Shown in pieces: positions 17,193-25,005 of a stretch of 64,000 bases of DNA. The notes below the pieces were generated by a model, which was not told where the DNA came from, searched no databases, and was given only the letters and a program-made list of their open reading frames with translations. Position 1 is the stretch's first letter. Each line of letters begins with the position of its first letter. The position numbers and the translations under genes were made by a program. Source of the DNA: an uncultured Clostridium sp. (lineage in GTDB: Bacteria > Bacillota > Clostridia > Lachnospirales > Lachnospiraceae); contig UQMJ01000006.1 in the NCBI GenBank assembly GCA_900542035.1, forward strand, positions 54,338 through 118,337. The letters run 5' to 3'.

Positions 17193-18125
17193 TCAGCGCC
17201 TCATAAAGGCGCGGATGTTTTTGCGAATATTGCTGTCAAAAAGCAGCCTTATGGCATACCCGATGATTACTCCGATCCGGATATGGCCGTTTCCAGTACC
17301 TTCCGCTTCAAAAATCTGGCGCTCAAAATCCGGATACACCTCCAGATATTCTCCATACAGAGGATAAAACGGAGCAATCGCCGTCAAAACCTTTCCAGTC
17401 AGATAAGGGTCTTCCCCGAATCCGAAGGTAACCGTGCCATGTCCCTTTCTTGGAAGCAGATGGCGGATAATTTTTCCAAGCTGGCGAACGACCAGTTTCA
17501 CAGACTCCTGGTTGGCCTCATCTTCTATCCAGGACACCAGTTTTTCTTTCTGTGCCATAGCCCTTTTGAAACGACGTTTCCCGTCTGCGGCCATCTGCTT
17601 TCCCTTCTGGAAAAGACTTCTAGACTTTTCTGACAGGCGGCGGATCCAGGTTTCCAGAAAGGACTCTTCCGGTTTCGGTTCTGCTTCCTCCTGCTCCGGT
17701 TCTGCCTTATGCTGTTTGGTTCCGGATAATTCCGGTATTTCTCTATCCCTGTCCCCAGTTTCTGTCCCCAGTTCCTGTATACCAAAAACCTCTTCTTCCG
17801 GTTGGAAATCCTCCGGCCCGTTCTCCATTTCCGGCTGCGTTTCATTCGGTTTTTCTGCGCCCTTTTTATCGGTGCTCCAGACTGGAATCCCGAAGATCCG
17901 GACATCCCCATAAACCCTTTCTTCAAAGGAAAAACGGATTGTCAGAATATGGAACAGCCAGGAAATTTTCCCGTCTGCTTTCAGCGTATTACCCAAATAG
18001 GATCCTTCCGCCTGATAGCAGACAGCGGAAAAGAGAACCAGCAGCACTGCCAGCAAAAGCAGGGCAAACAAAACCAGTAATAGGATTCCTATGATTTTTA
18101 AAAGCCAAAGGGCTGCGCTTATCAT
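17193..18125 (-). CDS. DUF2953 domain-containing membrane protein
   Basis: A 310-residue protein with a long N-terminal hydrophobic segment (about 5-36), a beta-rich DUF2953 start (GNTLKADGKISWLFHILTIRFSF), a low-complexity Glu/Pro-rich centre (about 88-150), and a C-terminal part (GHGTVTFGFGEDPYLTGKVLTAIAPFYPLYG) typical of the family. Members sit next to ytfJ in many spore formers (YtfI in Bacillus). Its start overlaps the preceding gene's stop by 4 bases (ATGA), so the two are translationally coupled. Function unknown; a sporulation role is inferred from the neighbour. Confidence 0.82.
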   Translation of the reverse strand: MISAALWLLKIIGILLLVLFALLLLAVLLVLFSAVCYQAEGSYLGNTLKADGKISWLFHILTIRFSFEERVYGDVRIFGIPVWSTDKKGAEKPNETQPEMENGPEDFQPEEEVFGIQELGTETGDRDREIPELSGTKQHKAEPEQEEAEPKPEESFLETWIRRLSEKSRSLFQKGKQMAADGKRRFKRAMAQKEKLVSWIEDEANQESVKLVVRQLGKIIRHLLPRKGHGTVTFGFGEDPYLTGKVLTAIAPFYPLYGEYLEVYPDFERQIFEAEGTGNGHIRIGVIIGYAIRLLFDSNIRKNIRAFMRR

Positions 18126-18445
18126 GGAGCCTCATCCCCTAATAATTCATTTAAACAAAAACCGCCCGTTTTGCGGTATAAATCTGCCACTATCCTGGCT
18201 GCGACCTCAGTGGCTTCGTCATAGCCAAAGGCAATTCCCATGATCAGGAAATCTTTTTCTCTGTAATAGGGAAGCAGAAGTTCGGCAGCCGGATAAATAT
18301 CAAGAATATTATTGCCGCCTGAAGCGGGCGTAATCACATAAGCTCCGATACACGGCTTTTTTTTCCGCAGACCCTGAATCAGGGAAAATCTTTTTTTTGC
18401 TGCCAGTTCCCCCATATATAATGGTTTATGCCATCTCATTCTCAT
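18122..18445 (-). CDS. Uncharacterised 107-residue protein
   Basis: Not a family I recognise. It overlaps the end of the 445-residue gene by 20 bases and the start of the DUF2953 gene by 4, so it is embedded in a coupled operon. The product is basic at the start (KKRFSLIQGLRKKKP) and contains a glycine-rich segment (VITPASGGNNILDIYPAAELLLPYY) then a helical region (GYDEATEVAARIVADLYRKTG). No signal peptide or membrane helix. Start could be 18445, 18439 or 18415, all ATG in frame. Coupling on both sides and non-random composition support a real gene. Confidence 0.7.
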   Translation of the reverse strand: MRMRWHKPLYMGELAAKKRFSLIQGLRKKKPCIGAYVITPASGGNNILDIYPAAELLLPYYREKDFLIMGIAFGYDEATEVAARIVADLYRKTGGFCLNELLGDEAP

Positions 18446-19763
18446 CTACCATAATCATCCGGATAAGCTCCATAGAAATGGTTTTTTCATCCATATCCGT
18501 ACAGCTGGCCAGACTGCTCTTTACATAAAGTTCCAGCTCCGGAACTGAGTTAAAGCACACCGGAAGGCTGGACAGCATCCTTGCCATCGTAGCCCGCACA
18601 ACTGCCTTCGGCATTCCCTTCCATAAGTGTTCCAGTTCCCCGAAAAACTTGTAAAGCTCATTCTCCAACAGTTCTTTCGTAACTTCCTGCCGGTCTTCCA
18701 TAACAGAATCCAGTTCTACAAAAGAGCTGCCGGACAGAAGAAGCTGTACCTTTTTCAGATTTTCCAAAAGCTCTGCTTCTTCCGTTCCTTCTTTCATTTT
18801 GTCATCCTGATGTTCCGGAATGTCGTAGCGGAGCCAGCGCTCGTAATAGCGCTCCTGTTTTCCCTCTAACTGCATCAGCATTTCCTCTGTTTCCTCTTCC
18901 GGAATGGAACTGTCGCCCTTCTGCATTTTGTCCCAGAGCACTTGAAGAAGGTTGTGAAGGTTCTTCTTTTCTGCTGCATCCATTACCGTTGCCATACCTG
19001 TCAGATGGATGACATAAAGATCGTTGATTAAATCCATCTCCATCATCAGCAAGCCGGAACAATCCAGTATCTGCTGGCTGGCAATCTGAAGTCCGTCTGC
19101 AAGGCGGTTAAACTCTTCCTGGGACAGATTTTTATAATCTGCTCCGGAAAGAAGGGTAAGCAGGTCATACAGGGTTTCATGTCCCTCTTTCATGTTTTCC
19201 GGAAGCTGGACCATAGACTCGGTACGAAGCACGTAAAGAATCGCGTCTAAGCTGCTCTTTTGAGAACCCTGGTAAATAGACATGGCTTCCTGAACCATGG
19301 AAAAGAATTTACTCTTTGTAAACCGGACAGGAAGCTGCTCCAATACCATCTGAATCCGTTCATTCATCAGGGCTGAATCCCTGGAAGAAGTTAAAAAGCG
19401 TAAAATCTCATTTGCCAGTTCTTCATCTTCGGGAAGGGAATGTTTTTCTTCCATCGGAACATAGTGAAGCTCCAGACGGTTTAATACGTGCTCATACACC
19501 TGGAAACAGTCTGTATAGGCAGTAAGGACTTCCATTTTTTTCATGGCCTTCTGTCTCAATGCTTCCAGACGGGGCAGATCGGTCCCGCCGGAAAGAACGG
19601 CGCCCATGACCTGCTGGAACGCAGAAAAAAACTCTTCTTCCCAGGAAGTCCTGTTTGTTTCATCTGCCCATTCTTCAAAATACATATAATAATTCAGCGC
19701 CAATCTGGTATAAGAATAGTGATGCGCTGTTGTCAGACACTTTTTCATCGCCCGTTGTTCCAT
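18426..19763 (-). CDS. Uncharacterised 445-residue alpha-helical protein
   Basis: No known domain recognised. The sequence is acidic, Leu/Glu-rich and apparently all helical, with no signal peptide or membrane segment; stretches such as EEEFFSAFQQVMGAVLSGG and KEGHETLYDLLTLLSGADYKNLSQEEF look like helical bundles. Start: ATG at 19763 with AGGAGG 6 bases upstream, 15 bases after the cinA stop. Downstream it overlaps the 107-residue gene. Placement between cinA and the DUF2953/ytfJ pair suggests a lineage-specific protein possibly linked to the cell cycle or sporulation, but this is only context. Confidence 0.75.
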   Translation of the reverse strand: MEQRAMKKCLTTAHHYSYTRLALNYYMYFEEWADETNRTSWEEEFFSAFQQVMGAVLSGGTDLPRLEALRQKAMKKMEVLTAYTDCFQVYEHVLNRLELHYVPMEEKHSLPEDEELANEILRFLTSSRDSALMNERIQMVLEQLPVRFTKSKFFSMVQEAMSIYQGSQKSSLDAILYVLRTESMVQLPENMKEGHETLYDLLTLLSGADYKNLSQEEFNRLADGLQIASQQILDCSGLLMMEMDLINDLYVIHLTGMATVMDAAEKKNLHNLLQVLWDKMQKGDSSIPEEETEEMLMQLEGKQERYYERWLRYDIPEHQDDKMKEGTEEAELLENLKKVQLLLSGSSFVELDSVMEDRQEVTKELLENELYKFFGELEHLWKGMPKAVVRATMARMLSSLPVCFNSVPELELYVKSSLASCTDMDEKTISMELIRMIMVDENEMA

Positions 19764-19778
19764 GACGTCCTCCTAGTT

Positions 19779-21044
19779 CTAGTCTTTTTCTTTCTCTTTG
19801 CGGTAATTCTGAAGGATGGACAGACGCAGAAGATTTAATCCGCGCGTTACCGCCTGTTCTCTGATTTTTTCCCTGCTTCCTTTAAAACGGCAGCACTCTA
19901 CGGTTACTTTGTCTTTTACATAGCAGGCGATATAAACCAGGCCTACCGGTTTTTCTTCGCTTCCCCCATCGGGTCCCGCAATGCCGGTAATAGCAATACA
20001 GGTATCGGCATCCGCTGCAAACGCGCCTCCGGCTGCCATTTCCTTTGCTGTCTGTTCGCTGACAGCCCCGTATTTTTTCAGCGTAGCTTTGCTTACGTCT
20101 AATAGTCTTCTCTTTGCTTTATTGGAATAAGTTACGAACCCCTGCTTAAATACTTCAGATGCTCCTGGCACATTGACAATCCGGCCGGACAACAGGCCGC
20201 CTGTGCAGGACTCTGCCGTCGATACCGTCAGCTCATATTTTTCCAGGAGACGGACAACGGCCGCTTCCAGGGTCTCATTTTCTTTTACCGAGTAAACGCT
20301 GTCTTCAAACCGCTTTTTTACTTCTTTGACAACCGGCTTTAACAGTTTCTTCGCCTCGTCTTCATTTTTAGCGCTGGCCGTAATCCTGAGATGAACCTCG
20401 CCGGTTTTGGCGTAGGTTGCAATGGTCGGATTGGTCTGACGGTCAATTAAATCCAGCAGCTTATCTTCTACCTGGCTTTCCCCATATCCGCAGATCTTAA
20501 CCATCTGGGAAACAATCGCTTCCGGCTGTCTCTTTTTCAGATAAGGAGCTGCCTGCTTTTCAAAAAGAGGCTTTAGTTCTCCTGGAGGCCCTGGAAGAAG
20601 AATGGCCGTCTTTCCTCCTTTTTCCAGAATCAGACCTGGAGCCGTACCATTGTCATTATCCAGGACAATGGCTCCTACCGGTACAATGGCCTGCTTCCAG
20701 TTGTTGTCCGGAATATCAGAATAAATGCTGTTTTTTAAATGCTGTTCGATCCGTTTCCTGGTATGGACATCTTCTTTTAATTCAAAGCCCATAACTTCTG
20801 CACAGACTTCTTTTGTCAGATCATCTTCCGTAGGGCCAAGACCTCCCGTTAAAATGATGACATCGGAACGGTTTAACGCTGTTTGAATCGTCTCTGCCAG
20901 CCGTTCCCTGTTGTCTCCTACCGTCGACTGATAATACACCGTCAGCCCCAGAAGCGCACACTGTTCAGCCAGATACTGGGCATTGGTATTTACAATATTT
21001 CCTAATAATAATTCCGTTCCTACGGAAATCAGTTCGGTTACCAT
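19779..21044 (-). CDS. cinA: CinA family protein: competence/damage-inducible protein A with NMN amidohydrolase domain
   Basis: The 421-residue protein has an N-terminal MoCF/COG1058 domain (ELISVGTELLLGNIVNTNAQYLAEQ; LTGGLGPTEDDLTKE) and a C-terminal CinA/PncC domain (STAESCTGGLLSGRIVNVPGASEVF; AITGIAGPDGGSEEKPVGLVYIA), the normal two-domain layout. The C-terminal domain deamidates nicotinamide mononucleotide in characterised homologues; the N-terminal domain is a pyrophosphatase in some. The gene follows pgsA by 3 bases, a common Firmicute order. Confidence 0.95.
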   Translation of the reverse strand: MVTELISVGTELLLGNIVNTNAQYLAEQCALLGLTVYYQSTVGDNRERLAETIQTALNRSDVIILTGGLGPTEDDLTKEVCAEVMGFELKEDVHTRKRIEQHLKNSIYSDIPDNNWKQAIVPVGAIVLDNDNGTAPGLILEKGGKTAILLPGPPGELKPLFEKQAAPYLKKRQPEAIVSQMVKICGYGESQVEDKLLDLIDRQTNPTIATYAKTGEVHLRITASAKNEDEAKKLLKPVVKEVKKRFEDSVYSVKENETLEAAVVRLLEKYELTVSTAESCTGGLLSGRIVNVPGASEVFKQGFVTYSNKAKRRLLDVSKATLKKYGAVSEQTAKEMAAGGAFAADADTCIAITGIAGPDGGSEEKPVGLVYIACYVKDKVTVECCRFKGSREKIREQAVTRGLNLLRLSILQNYRKEKEKD

Positions 21045-21047
21045 GGA

Positions 21048-21590
21048 TTAAATACTCCCTTCTGTCAGTACCTTGTGGTTTTTTACCAGGTAGTCAATCA
21101 GCGACACTACGGTTAAAATCAGGGCTATCCACAGGCAAATCTGGGTTACCATGGAAAGCGCCGGAATGTTAAGAATCAGCAGTACGATGGCTATCATCTG
21201 AAACGTGGTTTTAAACTTTCCCCAATAGCTTGCGGCAATGACTACGCCGTTGTCAGACGCTACCAGGCGGAAACCGCTGATGATAAACTCCCTGCTGATA
21301 ATAATAATAACCATCCATGCCGGAACCTGCCCCAGCTCAATAAAGCAGATCAGCGCGGAACACACCAGCAGCTTGTCTGCCAGCGGATCCATAAATTTTC
21401 CAAAATTGGTTACCAGGTTATATTTTCTGGCAATTTTGCCATCTAATAAATCGGTCAGGCTGGCCACGATAAAGATGACTGCCGCTGCAATCCGCAAGGT
21501 TTCGTTGGTTCCTCCCTGGGCCATCAGCGCCACCACAAAAAACGGAATTAAAATGACCCGAAGAACCGTCAGTTTATTTGGCAAATTCAT
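21048..21590 (-). CDS. pgsA: CDP-diacylglycerol--glycerol-3-phosphate 3-phosphatidyltransferase
   Basis: A 180-residue multi-pass membrane enzyme that makes phosphatidylglycerophosphate, the first step to phosphatidylglycerol and cardiolipin. The CDP-alcohol phosphatidyltransferase signature DG-x2-AR-x8-G-x3-D-x3-D is present as DLLDGKIARKYNLVTNFGKFMDPLADK (about residues 46-72). N-terminus NLPNKLTVLRVILIPFFV is family-typical. The start overlaps the rimO stop by 17 bases. Confidence 0.95.
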   Translation of the reverse strand: MNLPNKLTVLRVILIPFFVVALMAQGGTNETLRIAAAVIFIVASLTDLLDGKIARKYNLVTNFGKFMDPLADKLLVCSALICFIELGQVPAWMVIIIISREFIISGFRLVASDNGVVIAASYWGKFKTTFQMIAIVLLILNIPALSMVTQICLWIALILTVVSLIDYLVKNHKVLTEGSI

Positions 21591-22911
21591 CGTACACCTC
21601 TCCTATCAAATCATATTCACTGGCTCCTACTACTTTTACCCGTACAAAATCGCCGGACATAAAAAGCTCGCCGCTATTGACAAAAATCAATCCGTCTACG
21701 CCAGGAGCATCCATATAGGTCCGTCCCACATAAGCAGGTTCGTCGGCAACCTTTCCTTCTATCAGAACGTCTAAAATCCGTCCCACCATATTCTCAGAAT
21801 GTTCAAAGGAAATTTCCTGCTGCAGTTCCATAATTTCGTCTCTGCGCGCTTCCTTTACCTCCTGGGGCACCTGGTTTTCAAAAGAATAGGCCGGCGTGTC
21901 TTCTTCTGCCGAATAAGCAAATACGCCTAAACGATCAAATTCCATTTCGTCTACAAACTCCATCAGGATCTGATGGTCTTCTTCCGTTTCTCCTGGAAAT
22001 CCGGAAATCAGCGTAGTCCGCAGAACAATGTCTGGAATCTCTGTACGGAGCTTTGCAATCATTTCCTTCAGCTGGGCCTGGCTGGTACGGCGGTTCATTC
22101 TCTTTAAAATCCTGTCGCTGGAATGCTGGATCGGGATATCCAGATAATGACAGATTTTTTCTTCGGTTTTGATTACCTCAATCAGCTCGTCGGTAATTTC
22201 TTCCGGATAACAATACTGAATCCGGATCCACTGGATGCCGGAAACTGTTGCCAGACGGCGCAGGAGCTCTGGCAGCATCTTTTTTCCATATAAATCCACG
22301 CCGTAAAGCGTCGTTTCCTGGGCGACAACAATCAGTTCTTTTACGCCGCCATCGGCCAGCGCCTTTGCCTCTTCTACCAGATCTTCCATGGGGTAACTGC
22401 GGTACGGGCCCCGAAGGCTTGGGATGATGCAGTAGGTGCAGCGCTTGTCGCAGCCTTCCGCAATCTTTAAAAATCCATAATAACCGCCGGTCGTAACGAC
22501 CCGTCCTTTGCTTTTTGGAAGTCTGTCTAAGCTTTCAAAGCAGGAAACTGGTCCCTGTCCCTCAAATACGCCGTTTAATGCGCTGATGATTTCATCATAA
22601 GAGGATGTGCCCACAATGGCGTCTACTTCCGGAATCTCATCTAAAATCTCCTGTTTATACCGTTCTGCCATGCAGCCGGTAACCAGCAGCGCTTTCACAT
22701 TGCCTTCTTTTTTTAATTCTGCCATCTCCAGAATGGTATTGACGCTTTCTTCTTTGGCGTCTCCAATAAAGCAGCAGGTATTGACTAATACTGCATCTGC
22801 TTCTGTTTCGTCATCGGTAAATTCCCATCCGTTCTGCCGGAACAGTCCCAACATTTTTTCCGTATCCACCAGGTTTTTGTCACATCCCAGCGAAATACAC
22901 AGTAGTTTCAT
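21574..22911 (-). CDS. rimO: Ribosomal protein S12 methylthiotransferase RimO
   Basis: RimO is a radical SAM enzyme with two iron-sulfur clusters that adds a methylthio group to an Asp of ribosomal protein S12. From 22911 the protein is 445 residues: UPF0004 domain (LLCISLGCDKNLVDTEKMLG; NTCCFIGDAKEES), radical SAM core (CDKRCTYCIIPSLRGPYRS) and a C-terminal TRAM domain. The start at 22911 begins exactly at the family N-terminus with GAGGTG about 12 bases upstream; a 35-codon in-frame extension has no family similarity and is left out. Overlaps pgsA by 17 bases. Confidence 0.95.
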   Translation of the reverse strand: MKLLCISLGCDKNLVDTEKMLGLFRQNGWEFTDDETEADAVLVNTCCFIGDAKEESVNTILEMAELKKEGNVKALLVTGCMAERYKQEILDEIPEVDAIVGTSSYDEIISALNGVFEGQGPVSCFESLDRLPKSKGRVVTTGGYYGFLKIAEGCDKRCTYCIIPSLRGPYRSYPMEDLVEEAKALADGGVKELIVVAQETTLYGVDLYGKKMLPELLRRLATVSGIQWIRIQYCYPEEITDELIEVIKTEEKICHYLDIPIQHSSDRILKRMNRRTSQAQLKEMIAKLRTEIPDIVLRTTLISGFPGETEEDHQILMEFVDEMEFDRLGVFAYSAEEDTPAYSFENQVPQEVKEARRDEIMELQQEISFEHSENMVGRILDVLIEGKVADEPAYVGRTYMDAPGVDGLIFVNSGELFMSGDFVRVKVVGASEYDLIGEVYDEFAK

Positions 22912-23030
22912 ATAACGGAACGCACCTCGTTTTCTTTTTATTTTATGCGGAAAATGGAGCGACAGACTTTCTGAAGTTTTCCATGAATAAAAGTCTTCCC
23001 GCTCCATTTTTCTCAAAGTTCCCGCCAGAA

Positions 23031-23285
23031 TTACTGATTTTCTTCTTCCGGAACTTCATCTTCTCCAAGAATTTTAACCTTGGTCTTATATAATTCTTCA
23101 ATGGCAACAGAGAGAGGTTTCTTGCCTGCGCTTGGAACCAGCGGCTCTGCTCCGTCAATAATCTGTCTTGCACGCTTTGCGGATGCAATGACGATGGAAT
23201 AGCGGCTCTGTACCACCGGCTGTTCTCCCTGCTCTACCTCACTGTTTACTGCATTAATTAAATCCGAATAAGATGGATGTAACAT
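23031..23285 (-). CDS. rpoZ: DNA-directed RNA polymerase omega subunit
   Basis: An 84-residue omega subunit. The core region is visible as VQSRYSIVIASAKRARQIIDG (about 25-45) followed by KKPLSVAIEELYKTKVKI, and an acidic tail. It follows gmk by 20 bases, the standard Firmicute order, and assists assembly of the RNA polymerase beta-prime subunit. Confidence 0.94.
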   Translation of the reverse strand: MLHPSYSDLINAVNSEVEQGEQPVVQSRYSIVIASAKRARQIIDGAEPLVPSAGKKPLSVAIEELYKTKVKILGEDEVPEEENQ

Positions 23286-23305
23286 ATCAAAATCTCCTCT
23301 CTGTT

Positions 23306-23935
23306 TTAATCTTTATTCATCTGGTGCAGCTCTGCACGCATCTGTTTAATAAAATCTGTCTGGTTGCAGGTACGGCTGTGATGATCCTGAATCAGCTGGT
23401 GCATACGCTTTACACAGTCTTCTACCTGGTCATTTACCAGTATGTAATCGTAATGTTCAATGCCCTCAGACTCTTCAGCAGCCCGCTTTAACCGGCTTTC
23501 AATGACTTTTGGCGTCTCGGTTCCCCTGCCGATGAGACGTTCTTTTAACTGGGCGGCGCTGGGCGGCATCACAAACAGCAGAAGGGCGTTTGGAAACTGC
23601 TGTTTTACCTTTAATGCCCCCTGGATTTCAATTTCCAGAATCACATCCTTTCCAGCTTCCATCTGCTGTTCTACGTACGCTTTTGGGGTTCCATAATAGT
23701 TTTCCACGTAGCGCGCGTATTCAATCAGTTCATCTGAGCGGATCATTTCTTCAAACCGATCTTTTGTTACAAAAAAATATTCTTTTCCGTCTGTCTCGCC
23801 AGGCCTTGGGCTTCTGGTGGTAGCAGAAATCGAAAGGGCATAGTTGTCATATTTCTCAAGCAGGGCTTTCATCAGCGTTCCCTTGCCTGCTCCGGAAAAT
23901 CCGGACACAACTGCCAATACTCCTTTTTCCTTCAT
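23306..23935 (-). CDS. gmk: Guanylate kinase
   Basis: Converts GMP and ATP to GDP and ADP. From 23935 the enzyme is 209 residues, normal length. The P-loop reads VVSGFSGAGKGTL (about 9-21); SATTRSPRPGETDGKEYFFVT is the GMP-binding segment. Start: ATG at 23935 with AGGAG 9 bases upstream begins just before the P-loop strand; the 13-codon extension upstream lacks support. The remA gene (DUF370) that often sits between yicC and gmk is absent: only 31 bases separate them. Confidence 0.96.
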   Translation of the reverse strand: MKEKGVLAVVSGFSGAGKGTLMKALLEKYDNYALSISATTRSPRPGETDGKEYFFVTKDRFEEMIRSDELIEYARYVENYYGTPKAYVEQQMEAGKDVILEIEIQGALKVKQQFPNALLLFVMPPSAAQLKERLIGRGTETPKVIESRLKRAAEESEGIEHYDYILVNDQVEDCVKRMHQLIQDHHSRTCNQTDFIKQMRAELHQMNKD

Positions 23936-23966
23936 AATCCAGTCTCCTGTCATCAAACTATCCTGT

Positions 23967-24845
23967 TTATTCAATATTCTGAATCTGTTCCCGAACCTTT
24001 TCTACCTCGGTCTTTAACGCAATCGCTCTCTGGGAAATCTCCAGATCATTGGCCTTGGAAAGAATGGTATTGGCTTCCCGATTCATCTCCTGGGCAATAA
24101 AATCCAGCTTTCGTCCGATGCTTCCGCCCTCAGTCAGCTCTTTTCTGGTATTGCTGATATGGCTGCGCAGGCGAACGGTTTCTTCATCTACACAAATCTT
24201 GTCTGCAAAAATGGTAACTTCTGTGGCAATGCGGTTTTCATCAATTGCCGCGCTGGCTAAAAGCTCTCGGATCTTGTCCTCCAGCTTGATCCGATATTCG
24301 GAAATCACCTGGGGAGAACGCTCTTCCACTTCTGATACCAGACTTTCCATATAATCCAGTTTGCCCAGCAAATCATTCTTTAAATTTTCCCCTTCCAGGG
24401 TACGGGTATTGACAAAGCGCTCTGCAGCCTCTCTGACAGCGTGGGAAAGAACCTTCCACATCTCCTCTTCATCATCTGGGGCCTGTTCCATGGTAAATAC
24501 CTCCGGACATCTGGCCAGATCATTGACCGTTACTGTATTAGGAAGGCCAAACTGCTCTGCCATCTTCCGGTACGCATCCATATACTCTGCAGCCAGTCCG
24601 CTGTTGTATTTTAAGCACAGACGTCCCTCTGTATAATCCTCATAACTGATAAAAACATCCACCTTTCCCCTCTGGATATAATCCTTTAACAGGGTACGGA
24701 TGCCTGCTTCAAAGTAGTTAAACTTCTTAGGCATCTTGATGCTCAAATCCAGATACCGGTGGTTGACGGCCTTCATCTCTACAGATATTTTGTAATCGTC
24801 TGTTATCTCTTCAAATCTGCCGAAACCAGTCATGCTTTTTATCAT
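23967..24845 (-). CDS. yicC: YicC/YloC family endoribonuclease
   Basis: A 292-residue protein of the YicC family, shown in other bacteria to be an endoribonuclease. It has the N-terminal signature MIKSMTGFGRFE and EMKAVNHRYLDLSIKMPK and the conserved C-terminus (SIGRKLDFIAQEMNREANTILSKAND ... VEKVREQIQNIE). Start: 24845 gives the exact family N-terminus, with GAGG 10 bases upstream; a 30-codon in-frame extension runs back into the promoter and is rejected. First gene of the gmk-rpoZ-rimO-pgsA-cinA operon. Confidence 0.94.
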   Translation of the reverse strand: MIKSMTGFGRFEEITDDYKISVEMKAVNHRYLDLSIKMPKKFNYFEAGIRTLLKDYIQRGKVDVFISYEDYTEGRLCLKYNSGLAAEYMDAYRKMAEQFGLPNTVTVNDLARCPEVFTMEQAPDDEEEMWKVLSHAVREAAERFVNTRTLEGENLKNDLLGKLDYMESLVSEVEERSPQVISEYRIKLEDKIRELLASAAIDENRIATEVTIFADKICVDEETVRLRSHISNTRKELTEGGSIGRKLDFIAQEMNREANTILSKANDLEISQRAIALKTEVEKVREQIQNIE

Positions 24846-24893
24846 AACATCAGCCTCTCTTTCACTATGGTCCTTCTTGCCATAGATAGTTCC

Positions 24894-24922
24894 ATTATAA
24901 GGCAAAGACTTTTCCAAGTCAA
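24894..24922 (-). promoter_or_regulatory. Sigma-A-type promoter for yicC-gmk-rpoZ operon
   Basis: On the minus strand, TTGACT (revcomp of 24917-24922) and TATAAT (revcomp of 24894-24899) with exactly 17 bases between them, about 50 bases upstream of the yicC start. Confidence 0.82.
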
Positions 24923-24949
24923 TAAAACATTTCAATCCATGAGAAGTTG

Positions 24950-24958
24950 TGGTATACT
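24950..24958 (+). promoter_or_regulatory. Extended -10 promoter for rqcH
   Basis: TGGTATACT at 24950-24958 is a TGn extended -10 element with a weak -35 (TTTCAA at 24930). It lies about 50 bases upstream of rqcH and 28 bases past the divergent yicC -35, so the two promoters are close neighbours. Confidence 0.55.
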
Positions 24959-25005
24959 ATACCCTGCAAATACACAAGTGACCCTATCCAGAAAGGAGTT
25001 TCATC

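Noticed and set aside
22912..23016. N-terminal 35-residue extension of RimO
   Set aside because: Not family sequence; the start at 22911 begins the conserved RimO N-terminus.
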